In this document: positions 17,547 to 25,899 of the stretch, in pieces
Position numbering within the stretch: position 1 is the stretch's first letter
How the letters are laid out: every line of letters begins with the position of its first letter
Origin: TMP-24 sp041397305
GTDB lineage: Bacteria; Pseudomonadota; Alphaproteobacteria; Rhodobacterales; Rhodobacteraceae
DNA: 64,000 bases
Direction of reading: 5' to 3'
Assembly: GCA_041397305.1 (NCBI GenBank)
Contig: JAWKWX010000004.1
Span: 124,001-188,000 of the forward strand
Notes under the pieces: model-generated
What the model saw: the letters and a program-made list of their open reading frames with translations, nothing else
What the model was told of the DNA's origin: nothing
Database searches by the model: none
Position numbers and translations under genes: made by a program

Positions 17547-17750
17547 ATGGCATATACCGATCTCGCGGGTCGCATCGGCGAAACCAAACGGGAAGAAGGC
17601 GCACTGCGCCGGTTCCTGGCGACGTTCTTCGCGGCGCGGTCCGAACGGACGGCGACCGGGCCGGCGCCGCGCAAGCTCGCAGGGCCCGTGCCCGGCGATA
17701 TCCGCGCCCGCGGCTATCTCGACGATCTCGACATCGAAGTCGGGTTCTGA
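17547..17750 (+). CDS. 67-residue conserved-looking protein, unknown function
   Basis: A small soluble protein with GGGGAAGG just before its ATG. The N-terminal half is basic and helical (GRIGETKREEGALRRFLATF) and the C-terminal half ends RARGYLDDLDIEVGF, acidic and hydrophobic. There is no signal peptide or membrane segment. A CtrA-like site and a TTGACA hexamer lie upstream, between gyrA and this gene, suggesting a separate promoter. I do not recognise a function; coding potential is supported by ribosome-binding site, codon use and intergenic spacing. Confidence 0.6.
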   Translation: MAYTDLAGRIGETKREEGALRRFLATFFAARSERTATGPAPRKLAGPVPGDIRARGYLDDLDIEVGF

Positions 17751-17788
17751 GGCTTTTCTTCCCGTCCCTCATGGTCTAATCCGCGCGC

Positions 17789-19120
17789 ATGGACGCGCAA
17801 CTCAACATCGTCGGCGGCGGCATGGCCGGTTCCGAGGCCGCCTGGCAGGCCGCCAACATGGGGCTCCGGGTCTGCATTCATGAGATGCGCCCGAAGGTCG
17901 GCACCTTCGCCCATCGCACCGGCCATTTCGCCGAGATGGTCTGTTCCAATTCCTTCCGCTCCGACGATGACGAACGCAATGCGGTCGGGCTTCTGCATTG
18001 GGAAATGCGCGCGGCGGGCGGGCTGATCATGGACATGGCCACCCGCCACCGGTTGCCCGCGGGCGGCGCGCTGGCGGTAGATCGCGATCCTTTCGCCGAA
18101 AGCGTGACGGAGGAATTGCGATCGCATCCAAACATTTCCGTTTCAGAAGAGGAAGTTACGGAACTGCCCTCGGACGGTTCCTGGATCATCGCCACCGGCC
18201 CGCTGACCTCGTCCCGCCTGGGCGAGGCGATCCGGGCCGAGACGGGCGCCGACGCGCTTGCCTTCTTCGATGCCATCGCGCCCATCGTCTATGCCGACAC
18301 GGTCGACATGTCGGTCGCCTGGATGCAGTCGCGCTACGACAAGGGCGAGACCATCGAGGAACAGACTGCCTACATGAACTGCCCGATGGACCGCGACCAG
18401 TACGAGGCCTTCATCGACGCGCTGCTTGCCGCCGACAAGGCCGAGTTTCGCGAGGGCGAGACGGCGGGCTATTTCGACGGCTGCCTGCCGATCGAGGTGA
18501 TGGCCGAGCGCGGGCGCGAAACGTTGCGGCACGGGCCGATGAAGCCGGTGGGGCTGACCAATGCCCACCGGCCCGAAACGAAGCCCTATGCCGTCGTGCA
18601 GCTTCGCCGCGACAATGCCCTGGGGACGCTCTACAATATCGTGGGCTTTCAGACCAAGATGAAGTACGGCGCGCAAGTGGATGTTTTCCGAAAGATTCCG
18701 GCCCTGGAGAATGCCTCCTTCGCCCGCCTCGGTGGCATCCATCGCAATACGTTCATCAACTCGCCGACCCTTCTCGATGACCGGATGAGGTTGAAATCCC
18801 GGCCGAACATCCGTTTCGCGGGCCAGATCACCGGCGTCGAGGGTTATGTCGAAAGCGCCGCCATGGGCCTGCTCGCGGGCCGGATGGCGGCAGCCGAGAT
18901 TCTGGGGCGGAACCTCGCCCCGCCGCCGCCGGAGACCGCGACGGGATCGCTCATCCATCACATCACCGGCGGGGCGGAGGCAAAGACCTTCCAGCCGATG
19001 AACGTGAATTTCGGCCTCTTCCCGCCCATCGACGCCAGGGGTGGCCGCAAGGGCCGCAAGGACCGCTACAAGGCCTATACCGACCGGGCGAAGGCGGCCT
19101 TCACCGAATGGCTGTCGTAA
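17789..19120 (+). CDS. trmFO: Folate-dependent tRNA m5U54 methyltransferase TrmFO
   Basis: TrmFO (443 residues) makes ribothymidine at position 54 of tRNA using methylenetetrahydrofolate and FADH2. The N-terminal FAD-binding GGGMAGSEAAW motif, the MVCSNSFRSDD segment with the first conserved cysteine (about residue 52) and YMNCPMDRDQYE with the second mark the family, as do the C-terminal NVNFGLFPPI and GRKGRKDRY. Its last 13 bases overlap the start of gluQRS, coupling two tRNA-modification genes. Confidence 0.95.
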   Translation: MDAQLNIVGGGMAGSEAAWQAANMGLRVCIHEMRPKVGTFAHRTGHFAEMVCSNSFRSDDDERNAVGLLHWEMRAAGGLIMDMATRHRLPAGGALAVDRDPFAESVTEELRSHPNISVSEEEVTELPSDGSWIIATGPLTSSRLGEAIRAETGADALAFFDAIAPIVYADTVDMSVAWMQSRYDKGETIEEQTAYMNCPMDRDQYEAFIDALLAADKAEFREGETAGYFDGCLPIEVMAERGRETLRHGPMKPVGLTNAHRPETKPYAVVQLRRDNALGTLYNIVGFQTKMKYGAQVDVFRKIPALENASFARLGGIHRNTFINSPTLLDDRMRLKSRPNIRFAGQITGVEGYVESAAMGLLAGRMAAAEILGRNLAPPPPETATGSLIHHITGGAEAKTFQPMNVNFGLFPPIDARGGRKGRKDRYKAYTDRAKAAFTEWLS

Positions 19121-19962
19121 CCCGCTTCGCGCCGTCGCCCACGGGGCCCCTGCACCTCGGCCATGCCTATTCCGCGATCCTCGCCCATGACATGGCGCGG
19201 GCAACGGGCGGGCGGTTCCTCTTGCGGATCGAGGATATAGACCGCTCGCGCGCGCGCCCCGGGTGGGAGCAGGCGATCTACGATGATCTCGCCTGGCTCG
19301 GGCTGTCATGGGAAGGGCCGGTGGCGCGGCAATCCGACCGGCTTCCTCTTTATCACGATGCGCTCGCCCGGCTATGGGCGGCGGGTCTTCTTTATGAATG
19401 TACCTGTTCGCGGCGCGACATCGAGGAGGCCGCAAGCGCGCCGCAGGAGGGTGCCGTGCCGCGCCTTGGTCCGGACGGGCCGATCTATCCAGGCATCTGC
19501 CGGAACCATCCGCGTGGCGGTGATCTGCCAACGGGCGCGCTGCGCCTCGATATGGCGCGCGCCGCGGCGGCGCCGGTCATCTTTCGTGAGGAAGGTGGCG
19601 GACCGGCCGGAGAAAGCGGCACGATCCTTGTCGCCCCCGGCGATCTGGTGGAGAAGGTCGGCGACGTGGTGCTTGCCCGGCGCGACATGGGCACATCCTA
19701 CCACCTGTCGGTCGTGGTCGACGATGCGGCGCAGGGCATCACCCATGTGACGCGCGGCGAGGATCTGTTCGAGGCGACGGCGATCCATGCGCTCCTGCAG
19801 CGCCTTCTCGGCCTGCCGACGCCCACCTATCACCACCATCGCCTGATCCGCGACGAGGCTGGCAAGCGCCTTGCCAAGCGCGACGATGCCCGCGCGATAC
19901 GCAAATACCGTGAGGAGGGCGCGGCACCCGCCGACATACGGCGGATGGTCGGCCTCTCCTGA
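19108..19962 (+). CDS. gluQ: Glutamyl-Q tRNA(Asp) synthetase GluQRS
   Basis: A 284-residue truncated class I synthetase resembling the catalytic half of GluRS. It glutamylates queuosine in the anticodon of tRNA-Asp. It has the HLGHAYS form of the HIGH motif near residue 15, a CTCSRRDIEEA ... YPGICR zinc-type cysteine set and KRLAKR in place of KMSKS near 250. The absence of the anticodon-binding C-terminal domain separates it from GltX. Confidence 0.93.
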   Translation: MAVVTRFAPSPTGPLHLGHAYSAILAHDMARATGGRFLLRIEDIDRSRARPGWEQAIYDDLAWLGLSWEGPVARQSDRLPLYHDALARLWAAGLLYECTCSRRDIEEAASAPQEGAVPRLGPDGPIYPGICRNHPRGGDLPTGALRLDMARAAAAPVIFREEGGGPAGESGTILVAPGDLVEKVGDVVLARRDMGTSYHLSVVVDDAAQGITHVTRGEDLFEATAIHALLQRLLGLPTPTYHHHRLIRDEAGKRLAKRDDARAIRKYREEGAAPADIRRMVGLS

Positions 19963-19978
19963 CCCGGGCTGCCGCGCT

Positions 19979-21046
19979 TCAGGCGGCCTGGGCCGCCTTC
20001 TTGCGCAGGAGCATCCCGAACAGATCGCGCGGATCGTCCGGGTCGGCGATCATGTCGAGGTCTTCGCTGAACTTCAGCGACTTCGGCAGCGCCGTCAGCT
20101 GACCGAGCACATAGCGCAGCGCCGAGAAATCCTCGATCGCGAAGCCGACGGAATCGAAAAGCGTGATCGCGCGGCTGTCTTCGCGGCCCCTGATCGCGCC
20201 GGTCATCACCTGCCACAGTTCCTTGACCGGATAGTCCGGGACCAACTGCTGGATCTCGCCCTCGATCCGGGTCTGGGGCGGATATTCCACGAAAATATCG
20301 GATCTTAGCAGGATATCCTTATGCAGCTCTGTCTTGCCGGGGCAGTCGCCGCCCACCGCGTTGATATGAACGCCCGAGCCGACCATATTGTCGGTCAGGA
20401 TCGTCGCATATTGCTTGTCGGCGGTGACGGTGGTGATGATCTCTGCCCCGAGGATCGCCTCTTCGGCTGTCTTGCAGGATACGACCTTCAGGCCCGATCC
20501 GGCGAGGTTCGCCGCGCATTTCCGCGTCGCGGCCGGGTCGATGTCATAGAGGCGGACTTCGCCGATCCCGCAGATGGCCCGGAAGGCCAGCGCCTGGAAT
20601 TCCGCCTGCGCGCCATTGCCGATCAGCGCCATCGCGGACGAGCCTTCGGGCGCCAACCATTTGGCGGCGAGCGCCGACATGGCGGCCGTGCGCAGGGCGG
20701 TCAGGATCGTCATCTCGGTCAGAAGCACCGGGTAGCCGGTGTTCACATCCGCCAGAAGCCCGAAGGCGGTGACGGTCTGCAGGCCTTCCTTCATGTTCTT
20801 CGGGTGGCCGTTCACATATTTGAACCCGTACATCTCGCCATCCGAGGTCGGCATCAGTTCGATCACGCCGACATCGGAATGGGAGGCGATGCGCGGGGTC
20901 TTGTCGAAGAGCGGCCATCGGCGGAAGTCGGCCTCGATCTCGGCGGCCAGGTCGGTCAGAACGCGCTCGATCCCGACGTGAAGAACGAGGCGCATCATAT
21001 TGTCGACGCTGACAAACGGTACGAGGTTCAGGTTCTGCTTCATCAT
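19979..21046 (-). CDS. ocd: Ornithine cyclodeaminase
   Basis: A 355-residue member of the ornithine cyclodeaminase/mu-crystallin family, which converts ornithine to proline and ammonia with NAD+. The Rossmann segment MALIGNGAQAEFQALAF (about residues 137-155), KYVNGHPKN near 75-85 and the NAVGGDCPGK segment are typical. Two ATGs start the frame; either may be used. It follows rocF by one base on the same strand, giving an arginine-to-ornithine-to-proline route. Confidence 0.92.
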   Translation of the reverse strand: MMKQNLNLVPFVSVDNMMRLVLHVGIERVLTDLAAEIEADFRRWPLFDKTPRIASHSDVGVIELMPTSDGEMYGFKYVNGHPKNMKEGLQTVTAFGLLADVNTGYPVLLTEMTILTALRTAAMSALAAKWLAPEGSSAMALIGNGAQAEFQALAFRAICGIGEVRLYDIDPAATRKCAANLAGSGLKVVSCKTAEEAILGAEIITTVTADKQYATILTDNMVGSGVHINAVGGDCPGKTELHKDILLRSDIFVEYPPQTRIEGEIQQLVPDYPVKELWQVMTGAIRGREDSRAITLFDSVGFAIEDFSALRYVLGQLTALPKSLKFSEDLDMIADPDDPRDLFGMLLRKKAAQAA

Positions 21047-21047
21047 C

Positions 21048-21971
21048 TCAGTAGCTCCGTGTCGGCCGGTCGAAGACCTTGCGGCCCATGAGGGAACCGA
21101 CGAGTTCGACCATCAGCTTCGCCGTCCGCCCACGGTCGTCGAGGAAGGGATTCAGCTCGACAAGATCGAGCGAGGTGACGAGGCCGCTTTCATGCAGAAG
21201 CTCCATCACCAGATGCGCCTCGCGGAAGGTCGTGCCGCCCGGAACCGTGGTGCCGACGGCAGGCGCGATCGAGGGATCGAGGAAGTCGACGTCGAGCGAG
21301 ACATGAAGCAGGCCGTTTTCGGCCCGAACCCGCTCCAGGAACTCACGCAAGGGGGCGACGATGCCGCGTTCATCAAGCGCCCGCATGTCGCAGACCACCA
21401 TGTCGCTTTTCAGAAGCGCGGCATGTTCGGCCGGATCGACAGAACGGATGCCGTAAAGGCAGATGCGGTCCTCGGGCACCGGAGCGGGGAAGGGCGGGAA
21501 GGCGTCGAACCCGCCATGGCCGGCGATATAGGCCACCGGCGTGCCGTGCAGGTTGCCGGACTGGGTGGTGAGCGGGGTGTGGATGTCGGAATGGGCGTCG
21601 AGCCAGAGCACGAACAGGGGGCGGTCGGCAGCCCGCGCATGCCGCGCCGCGCCCGAGACCGACCCGAGCGCCAGCGAATGGTCGCCGCCCATGAGGATCG
21701 GGAACCCCCCGGCCGCCAGAGCCTCTTCGGTGCGGTCCCCAAGGGCCACCGTCCAGCCCACCGTTTCGGCAAGCGAATGGACGGCGGGGTTCGGGCAGGA
21801 GACGGGCGCCAGAACCGGCAGCGCGACATCGCCCCAGTCGGCGACCTTGTGGCCGAGGTCAGTGATCGAGGGGCCAAGCCCCGCGACCCGGTAGGCGGCC
21901 GGGCCCATCAGGCAGCCCGCTCGTTTCTGGCCGCTGTCGATGGGCGCGCCGATCAAAATGCAGTTCTTCAT
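21048..21971 (-). CDS. rocF: Arginase
   Basis: Arginase (307 residues) hydrolyses arginine to ornithine and urea with a binuclear Mn site. The metal ligands are visible: GGDHS (His98), DAHSDIH (Asp125, His127, Asp129) and SLDVDFLDP near 225-232. It is the first gene of an operon with ocd and is divergent from an Lrp-type regulator 104 bases away, which is the likely controller. Confidence 0.95.
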   Translation of the reverse strand: MKNCILIGAPIDSGQKRAGCLMGPAAYRVAGLGPSITDLGHKVADWGDVALPVLAPVSCPNPAVHSLAETVGWTVALGDRTEEALAAGGFPILMGGDHSLALGSVSGAARHARAADRPLFVLWLDAHSDIHTPLTTQSGNLHGTPVAYIAGHGGFDAFPPFPAPVPEDRICLYGIRSVDPAEHAALLKSDMVVCDMRALDERGIVAPLREFLERVRAENGLLHVSLDVDFLDPSIAPAVGTTVPGGTTFREAHLVMELLHESGLVTSLDLVELNPFLDDRGRTAKLMVELVGSLMGRKVFDRPTRSY

Positions 21972-22074
21972 GGTCCGTCCTTGGTCGTTTCCGCCATGAT
22001 GCCGCCCTCTTGCGTAAGCCTGAAAGCGAATTATTGTCGGATTGCGCGAAGCTTTGTTCGAAATGGCGGAAAGA

Positions 22075-22515
22075 ATGACCGATTTGGACGATACCGATCA
22101 GCGGCTTGTGGCGGAGCTGAGGCGCGACGGTCGCGCGGCCCTGTCGGACCTCGCCGACCGTCTCGGGCTGGCGCGTGCGACGGTGCGGGCGCGGCTGGAA
22201 CGGCTGCAGGCGCGCGGCGAGATCGTCGGGTTCACCGTGCTGACCCGCGGCGATGTCAGCGCCTCTCCCGTGCGGGGTCTGATGATGATCGCGATCGAGG
22301 GCCGCGGCCAGGAACGGATCACGGCCCGGATCCTCGGCTTGCCCGAGGTGCAGGCGGTCCATTCGACCAATGGTCGCTGGGACCTCGTGTGCGAACTGGG
22401 GACGCGCACGCTGGAGGAGCTGGACGCGCTGATCCTCAAGGTGCGCGGCTATGAAGGCGTGCTGGCGAGCGAGACCAACCTGCTTCTGTCCACCAGGCGG
22501 CCGGGCCGCCGCTAG
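22075..22515 (+). CDS. Lrp/AsnC-family transcriptional regulator
   Basis: A 146-residue Lrp-type regulator: N-terminal winged helix-turn-helix (LDDTDQRLVAELRRDGR, DLADRLGLARATVRARLERL, about residues 3-50) and a C-terminal RAM ligand-binding domain. The ATG at 22075 has GGAAAG in front and matches the usual short N-terminus; an earlier start at 22042 has no ribosome-binding site. Being divergent from rocF-ocd, it probably regulates arginine/ornithine use, perhaps with one of those amino acids as ligand. The last four bases overlap the 3' end of dsbB. Confidence 0.88.
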   Translation: MTDLDDTDQRLVAELRRDGRAALSDLADRLGLARATVRARLERLQARGEIVGFTVLTRGDVSASPVRGLMMIAIEGRGQERITARILGLPEVQAVHSTNGRWDLVCELGTRTLEELDALILKVRGYEGVLASETNLLLSTRRPGRR

Positions 22516-22976
22516 CCGCGCCGCGTGGCCGCCCAGACCCAGATGGCCGCGAGGCCGAGGGAAAAGAGCGCGTTCCAGGAGGCCATCGACAGTCCGAAAA
22601 GCGACCAGGCCACTTCGTCGCAGCGGATCAGCGGCGCGTTGAGGATCTGGTTCATCAGATCGTCGGCCGACAGGCCGCCGACATCGCCCGAGGTGCAGGT
22701 GGTGGGCCCGAGCCAGAACCCGCGCTCCACCCCGGTGTGATAGAGGCCGACCCCGGCGGTCGCGAGGGCGCCGAGCGCGCCGAGCCAGGCAAGGCCCGCG
22801 CGCCGGGTCGCGAGGCACAGGGCGCCGATCACGATCGCCGCGGCATGCGGCCAGCGCTGCCAGAGGCAGAGCTTGCAGGGCGCATAACCGAAGGCCTGGA
22901 AGATGAAGGCCCCCGCGAGAAGCGCAAGCGAGCCCCCGGCGGCGACAAGGATGGCGGTTCGTTGCTGGGATGTCAT
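22512..22976 (-). CDS. dsbB: DsbB-family disulfide oxidoreductase
   Basis: A 154-residue inner-membrane protein with four predicted membrane segments. The CKLC redox pair (Cys34, Cys37) follows the first helix, and the second periplasmic pair is Cys94 and Cys119, the pattern by which DsbB reoxidises DsbA and passes electrons to quinone. It overlaps the upstream yqaA-type gene by four bases, so the two are translated together. Confidence 0.88.
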   Translation of the reverse strand: MTSQQRTAILVAAGGSLALLAGAFIFQAFGYAPCKLCLWQRWPHAAAIVIGALCLATRRAGLAWLGALGALATAGVGLYHTGVERGFWLGPTTCTSGDVGGLSADDLMNQILNAPLIRCDEVAWSLFGLSMASWNALFSLGLAAIWVWAATRRG

Positions 22977-23563
22977 AGGGTCTTGAGCCCGAAATAGAGA
23001 AGGACGAGAAGGCCGATCACGACGGCGACGATCAGCATCAGCCGACGTTCGATGAAGGCGAGGATCGGCTCGCCGTAGCGCCGCAGGAGCCAGGCGAGCG
23101 CATAGAAGCGCCCGCCGCGCGCCACGATGGCCGACAGGATGAACAGCGGCAGGCTGAAGCCGACAACACCCGAAAGGATTGTCACCACCTTCATCGGCGG
23201 CAGGTGGGCGAGGCCGGAGGTGATGAGAAGCACGAGGATCAGCCAGGTCGACCCCGCCACATCGGCGCGCATCGCCTCGAACGCATCAAGCTTGTGGTAG
23301 AATTCCAGAACAGGCCGGGCGAGCCATTCGAAGGCGAAATGGCCGATGAACCAGCCGAAGATCCCGCCCAGGACGGAGGTCACGCTCGCGATGAAGGCAA
23401 GCCGCATCGCCCGGTCGGGCCGGGCGGCGCACATCGGGATGAAAAGCACATCCGCCGGGATCGGAAAGACCGAGCTTTCGACGAAGGAGATGGTGCCAAG
23501 CGCCGTGGTCGCATGCCGTGACCGAGCCCAGGCCAGCGTCCAGTCATAGAGTTGTCGGAACAT
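22973..23563 (-). CDS. YqaA/DedA-family inner membrane protein
   Basis: A 196-residue membrane protein of the SNARE-associated/DedA superfamily, YqaA branch. The motif SFVESSVFPIPADVLFIP (about residues 26-43) and the second half SGLAHLPPMKVVTILSGVVGF (about 115-135) are characteristic; four to five hydrophobic helices are visible. DedA relatives are linked to lipid-carrier flipping and membrane homeostasis; the precise substrate of this branch is unknown. It is co-transcribed with dsbB. Confidence 0.82.
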   Translation of the reverse strand: MFRQLYDWTLAWARSRHATTALGTISFVESSVFPIPADVLFIPMCAARPDRAMRLAFIASVTSVLGGIFGWFIGHFAFEWLARPVLEFYHKLDAFEAMRADVAGSTWLILVLLITSGLAHLPPMKVVTILSGVVGFSLPLFILSAIVARGGRFYALAWLLRRYGEPILAFIERRLMLIVAVVIGLLVLLYFGLKTL

Positions 23564-23703
23564 GTGGCCTCTGGTTTGCGTCGGGCGCCATAGGCCATGG
23601 TGCGGCGCCCCCCGTCAAGAGGCAGGGCTTTCGCCGCCGCCCCCGGTCGGATAAACTTTCCGCCAGCACCTGCAGGTGGGGCGGTTCAGTCGGGGGATTG
23701 GTG

Positions 23704-24558
23704 ATGAAGTGGCAGGGTCGGCGCGGCAGCGACAATATCGAGGATCGGCGGCGCATGTCGGCCGGCGGCGCCATAGGGGGCGGCGGGCTTGGACTGGTGG
23801 TTGTGGCGCTTCTGGTCTGGGCACTCGGCGGCGATCCGATGGCGGTTCTGCAGCAGGGGCTGGGTGCGCAGCAGATCGGCGGTACCGGCGGTGGCGAAGT
23901 CACCGAAGCCGATCAGCGGGCCGCCGAGTTCGTTTCGGTCACGCTTGCCGATACCGAGGCGATCTGGGGGCAAATCTTCGAACAGGAGCTGGGCCGCGCC
24001 TATCAGCCGGTGACCTTGGTGCTGTTCAAGGGCGGCACCCAGTCGGGCTGCGGCGGCGCCACGGCGATGACCGGGCCGTTCTACTGTCCGATCGACAAGA
24101 AGGTCTATCTCGACACCGATTTCTTCGCGACGCTTTCCCAGCGGCTTGGCGCCAAGGGCGATTTCGCCGCCGCCTATGTCGTCGCCCACGAAATCGGCCA
24201 TGCGGTGCAGGATCAGCTCGGCATTCTCGAGAAGACCACGCAGATCCGCCAGCAGTCGAGCGAGGCCGACAGCAACGCGATTTCGGTGCGGGTCGAGTTG
24301 CAGGCCGACTGCTTCTCGGGCGTCTGGGCGCGATATGCAGCCGATCAGCTTGGCACGCTGGAACAGGGCGATATCCAGGAGGCGGTGGATGCCGCGGCCC
24401 GGATCGGCGACGATACGTTGCAAAGAAGCGCGGGCCAGCGCCCGATGCCCGACAGCTTTACCCACGGCACATCGGACCAGCGCCAGAAATGGCTCGCGAC
24501 CGGCTATAAGCAGGGTACGATACGGGCCTGCGATACATTTTCGGCAAGCTCGCTCTGA
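23704..24558 (+). CDS. ypfJ: Neutral zinc metallopeptidase, YpfJ family
   Basis: A 284-residue membrane-anchored protein. One transmembrane helix (about residues 22-42) follows a short basic cytoplasmic tail; the remainder should be periplasmic. The zinc site is HEIGH at residues 162-166, with the downstream ELQADCFSG segment supplying the third ligand. The first cysteines (SGCGG, FYCPID) are typical of the family. GTG at 23701 directly precedes the chosen ATG and could be used instead. The substrate is unknown. Confidence 0.9.
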   Translation: MKWQGRRGSDNIEDRRRMSAGGAIGGGGLGLVVVALLVWALGGDPMAVLQQGLGAQQIGGTGGGEVTEADQRAAEFVSVTLADTEAIWGQIFEQELGRAYQPVTLVLFKGGTQSGCGGATAMTGPFYCPIDKKVYLDTDFFATLSQRLGAKGDFAAAYVVAHEIGHAVQDQLGILEKTTQIRQQSSEADSNAISVRVELQADCFSGVWARYAADQLGTLEQGDIQEAVDAAARIGDDTLQRSAGQRPMPDSFTHGTSDQRQKWLATGYKQGTIRACDTFSASSL

Positions 24559-24572
24559 GCCCGGAATGACGC

Positions 24573-24601
24573 TTGAAAGCGTGACCAGGGGCGGCTAAGG
24601 G
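24573..24601 (+). promoter_or_regulatory. Probable promoter of tRNA-Leu
   Basis: TTGAAA (24573-24578), a 17-base spacer and TAAGGG (24596-24601); transcription would begin a few bases before the tRNA at 24613. Confidence 0.4.
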
Positions 24602-24612
24602 TCTTGGCGGTG

Positions 24613-24696
24613 GCCCGAGTGGCGGAATGGTAGACGCAGCGGATTCAAAATCCGTCGCCGCAAGGTATGCGAGTTCGAGTCTCGCCTCGGGCACCA
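24613..24696 (+). tRNA. tRNA-Leu (anticodon CAA)
   Basis: An 84-nt class II tRNA. The acceptor arms GCCCGAG (24613-24619) and CTCGGGC (24686-24692) pair fully and are followed by an encoded ACCA. The anticodon loop TTCAAAA lies between GCGGA and TCCGT, giving anticodon CAA, which reads UUG. A long variable arm and the T-loop TTCGAGT are present. Confidence 0.96.
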
Positions 24697-25066
24697 GATT
24701 CGCAGCGAATCGTCGGTGGCACCTGTTGCGATACCGGTGGTCAAAAGGCGCCCCTGCCGATTTCCATGCGGGCCCGGGCCACCATGAAATGTCGGGCCAG
24801 CCAACCTGGCGGCTGCGGCCGGTCATCGCAACTGTTGTGATAATGGCAACGCGCAGCGACCTCGCGGCGGCGTCATCGGGCCTCCGGCTGACCCGATGAC
24901 CTGTTGGGGCACGCAGTGATCGTTTTTTGTCTGACTTTCGGAAATAATCGCGGGGCGTGGTGTGACGCCACGTCACCGCGGCCGCGGGGCGGGCGCCCAA
25001 ATTTCGCCACATTTCGAACGGTATAAGTAACCTATTCGTAAGTATAAATTCTCTACGCTCTTTCAG
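24697..25066. other. 370-base gene-free stretch between tRNA-Leu and the first Hint gene
   Basis: No credible gene is seen. It holds a short hairpin right after the tRNA (GATTCG/CGAATC, 24697-24711), a perfect 9-bp inverted repeat GTCATCGGG/CCCGATGAC (24872-24880 and 24892-24900) and an AT-rich leader (25020-25066, containing TATAAG and TATAAA) that may carry the promoter of the Hint gene. No copy of the tRNA 3' end was noticed elsewhere in the window. Confidence 0.5.
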
Positions 25067-25660
25067 ATGACCCTTCGGGGATTTTGTAACTGGCCCGTAC
25101 GTTTGACGGCCGCTTTTGTTGGAACCACCACATTGTCTTGTCTGACCTCAGGAACATTCATCACGACACTCAGGGGCGAAAAGCCGGTGGAACAGCTTGT
25201 TCCCGGCGATCGTGTCGTCACCCGCGATGACGGATTGCAGACGGTACGTTCGGTGCGCCGTCGCGACTTCGACTACGGGCAACTCGCCTCCGCCCCCCGG
25301 ATGCAGCCGGTTCTCATCACCGTTGGTGCCGTGTCGCGCGGCCTGCCGGAGCGCGAGCTGCTGGTCAGCCCGTCGCTGCGCATCCTGATGCAGACAGCCG
25401 AGCGCGATCATCTGGTGGCGGCAAGTGATCTTGCAGACGGCCACGCGATCCGGACCTGCTCGGTCCTCGGCGTGCGCTATGTCCATATCGGCTTCGACCG
25501 CGACGAGGTGATCCTCGCCAACGGTGTCTGGGTCGAGGCCTTTCAACTTGCCGAGCGGCAGGACGATGTCCCGCAATCGGCGCAGACAGAGGAATATCTG
25601 GAGCTGTTTCCTGCCGGGCAGGACAGCGAAACGGTTGCGGCGCGACAGGACGGTATCTGA
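25067..25660 (+). CDS. Stand-alone Hint-domain protein 1 (degenerate)
   Basis: A 197-residue protein that is almost entirely one Hint_2 (hedgehog/intein-type) module: Cys25 in SCLTSGTFITT, VEQLVPGDRVVTRDDGLQTV, then the SPSLRIL block and the closing YVHIGFDRDEVILANGVW segment. Comparison with the RTX-borne Hint at 29717-30304 shows that the histidine of the SPQH block is Leu104 here and HEI has become DEV, so self-processing activity is doubtful. The first 24 residues are weakly hydrophobic. No ribosome-binding site precedes the ATG; the start is therefore uncertain. Upstream DNA is AT-rich. Confidence 0.75.
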   Translation: MTLRGFCNWPVRLTAAFVGTTTLSCLTSGTFITTLRGEKPVEQLVPGDRVVTRDDGLQTVRSVRRRDFDYGQLASAPRMQPVLITVGAVSRGLPERELLVSPSLRILMQTAERDHLVAASDLADGHAIRTCSVLGVRYVHIGFDRDEVILANGVWVEAFQLAERQDDVPQSAQTEEYLELFPAGQDSETVAARQDGI

Positions 25661-25726
25661 GCGCGCGATGATGGCGGCAATCCCGTTCGGGGCCGCCGTG
25701 TGACGAGTAAGGTCGAGGAGTTTCGA

Positions 25727-25834
25727 ATGACGACGGTTCTGGTTCTTCTTTCCTGCGGTCTCCTGGGGCTTTCGCCCCTGGCATTTGTAGTGCTGCAGCA
25801 GCGCGACCGCATCGCTGTTCGTATCTCGATCTGA
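25727..25834 (+). CDS. 35-residue membrane peptide between two Hint genes
   Basis: A very short frame of 35 codons plus stop with an excellent ribosome-binding site (GAGGAG, 25715-25720) six bases before the ATG. The product is one hydrophobic helix (VLVLLSCGLLGLSPLAFVVL) followed by a basic tail (QQRDRIAVRISI), the layout of a small single-pass inner-membrane peptide. It lies 66 bases after Hint protein 1 and 65 before Hint protein 2, on the same strand. Function unknown; the call depends on the ribosome-binding site and composition. Confidence 0.5.
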   Translation: MTTVLVLLSCGLLGLSPLAFVVLQQRDRIAVRISI

Positions 25835-25899
25835 TGGTTTCGACGCCGGGCGGTTCGCCCCGGCGCCGCATGTGAATTTGAGTAGAAGGTAAAAGGTCA

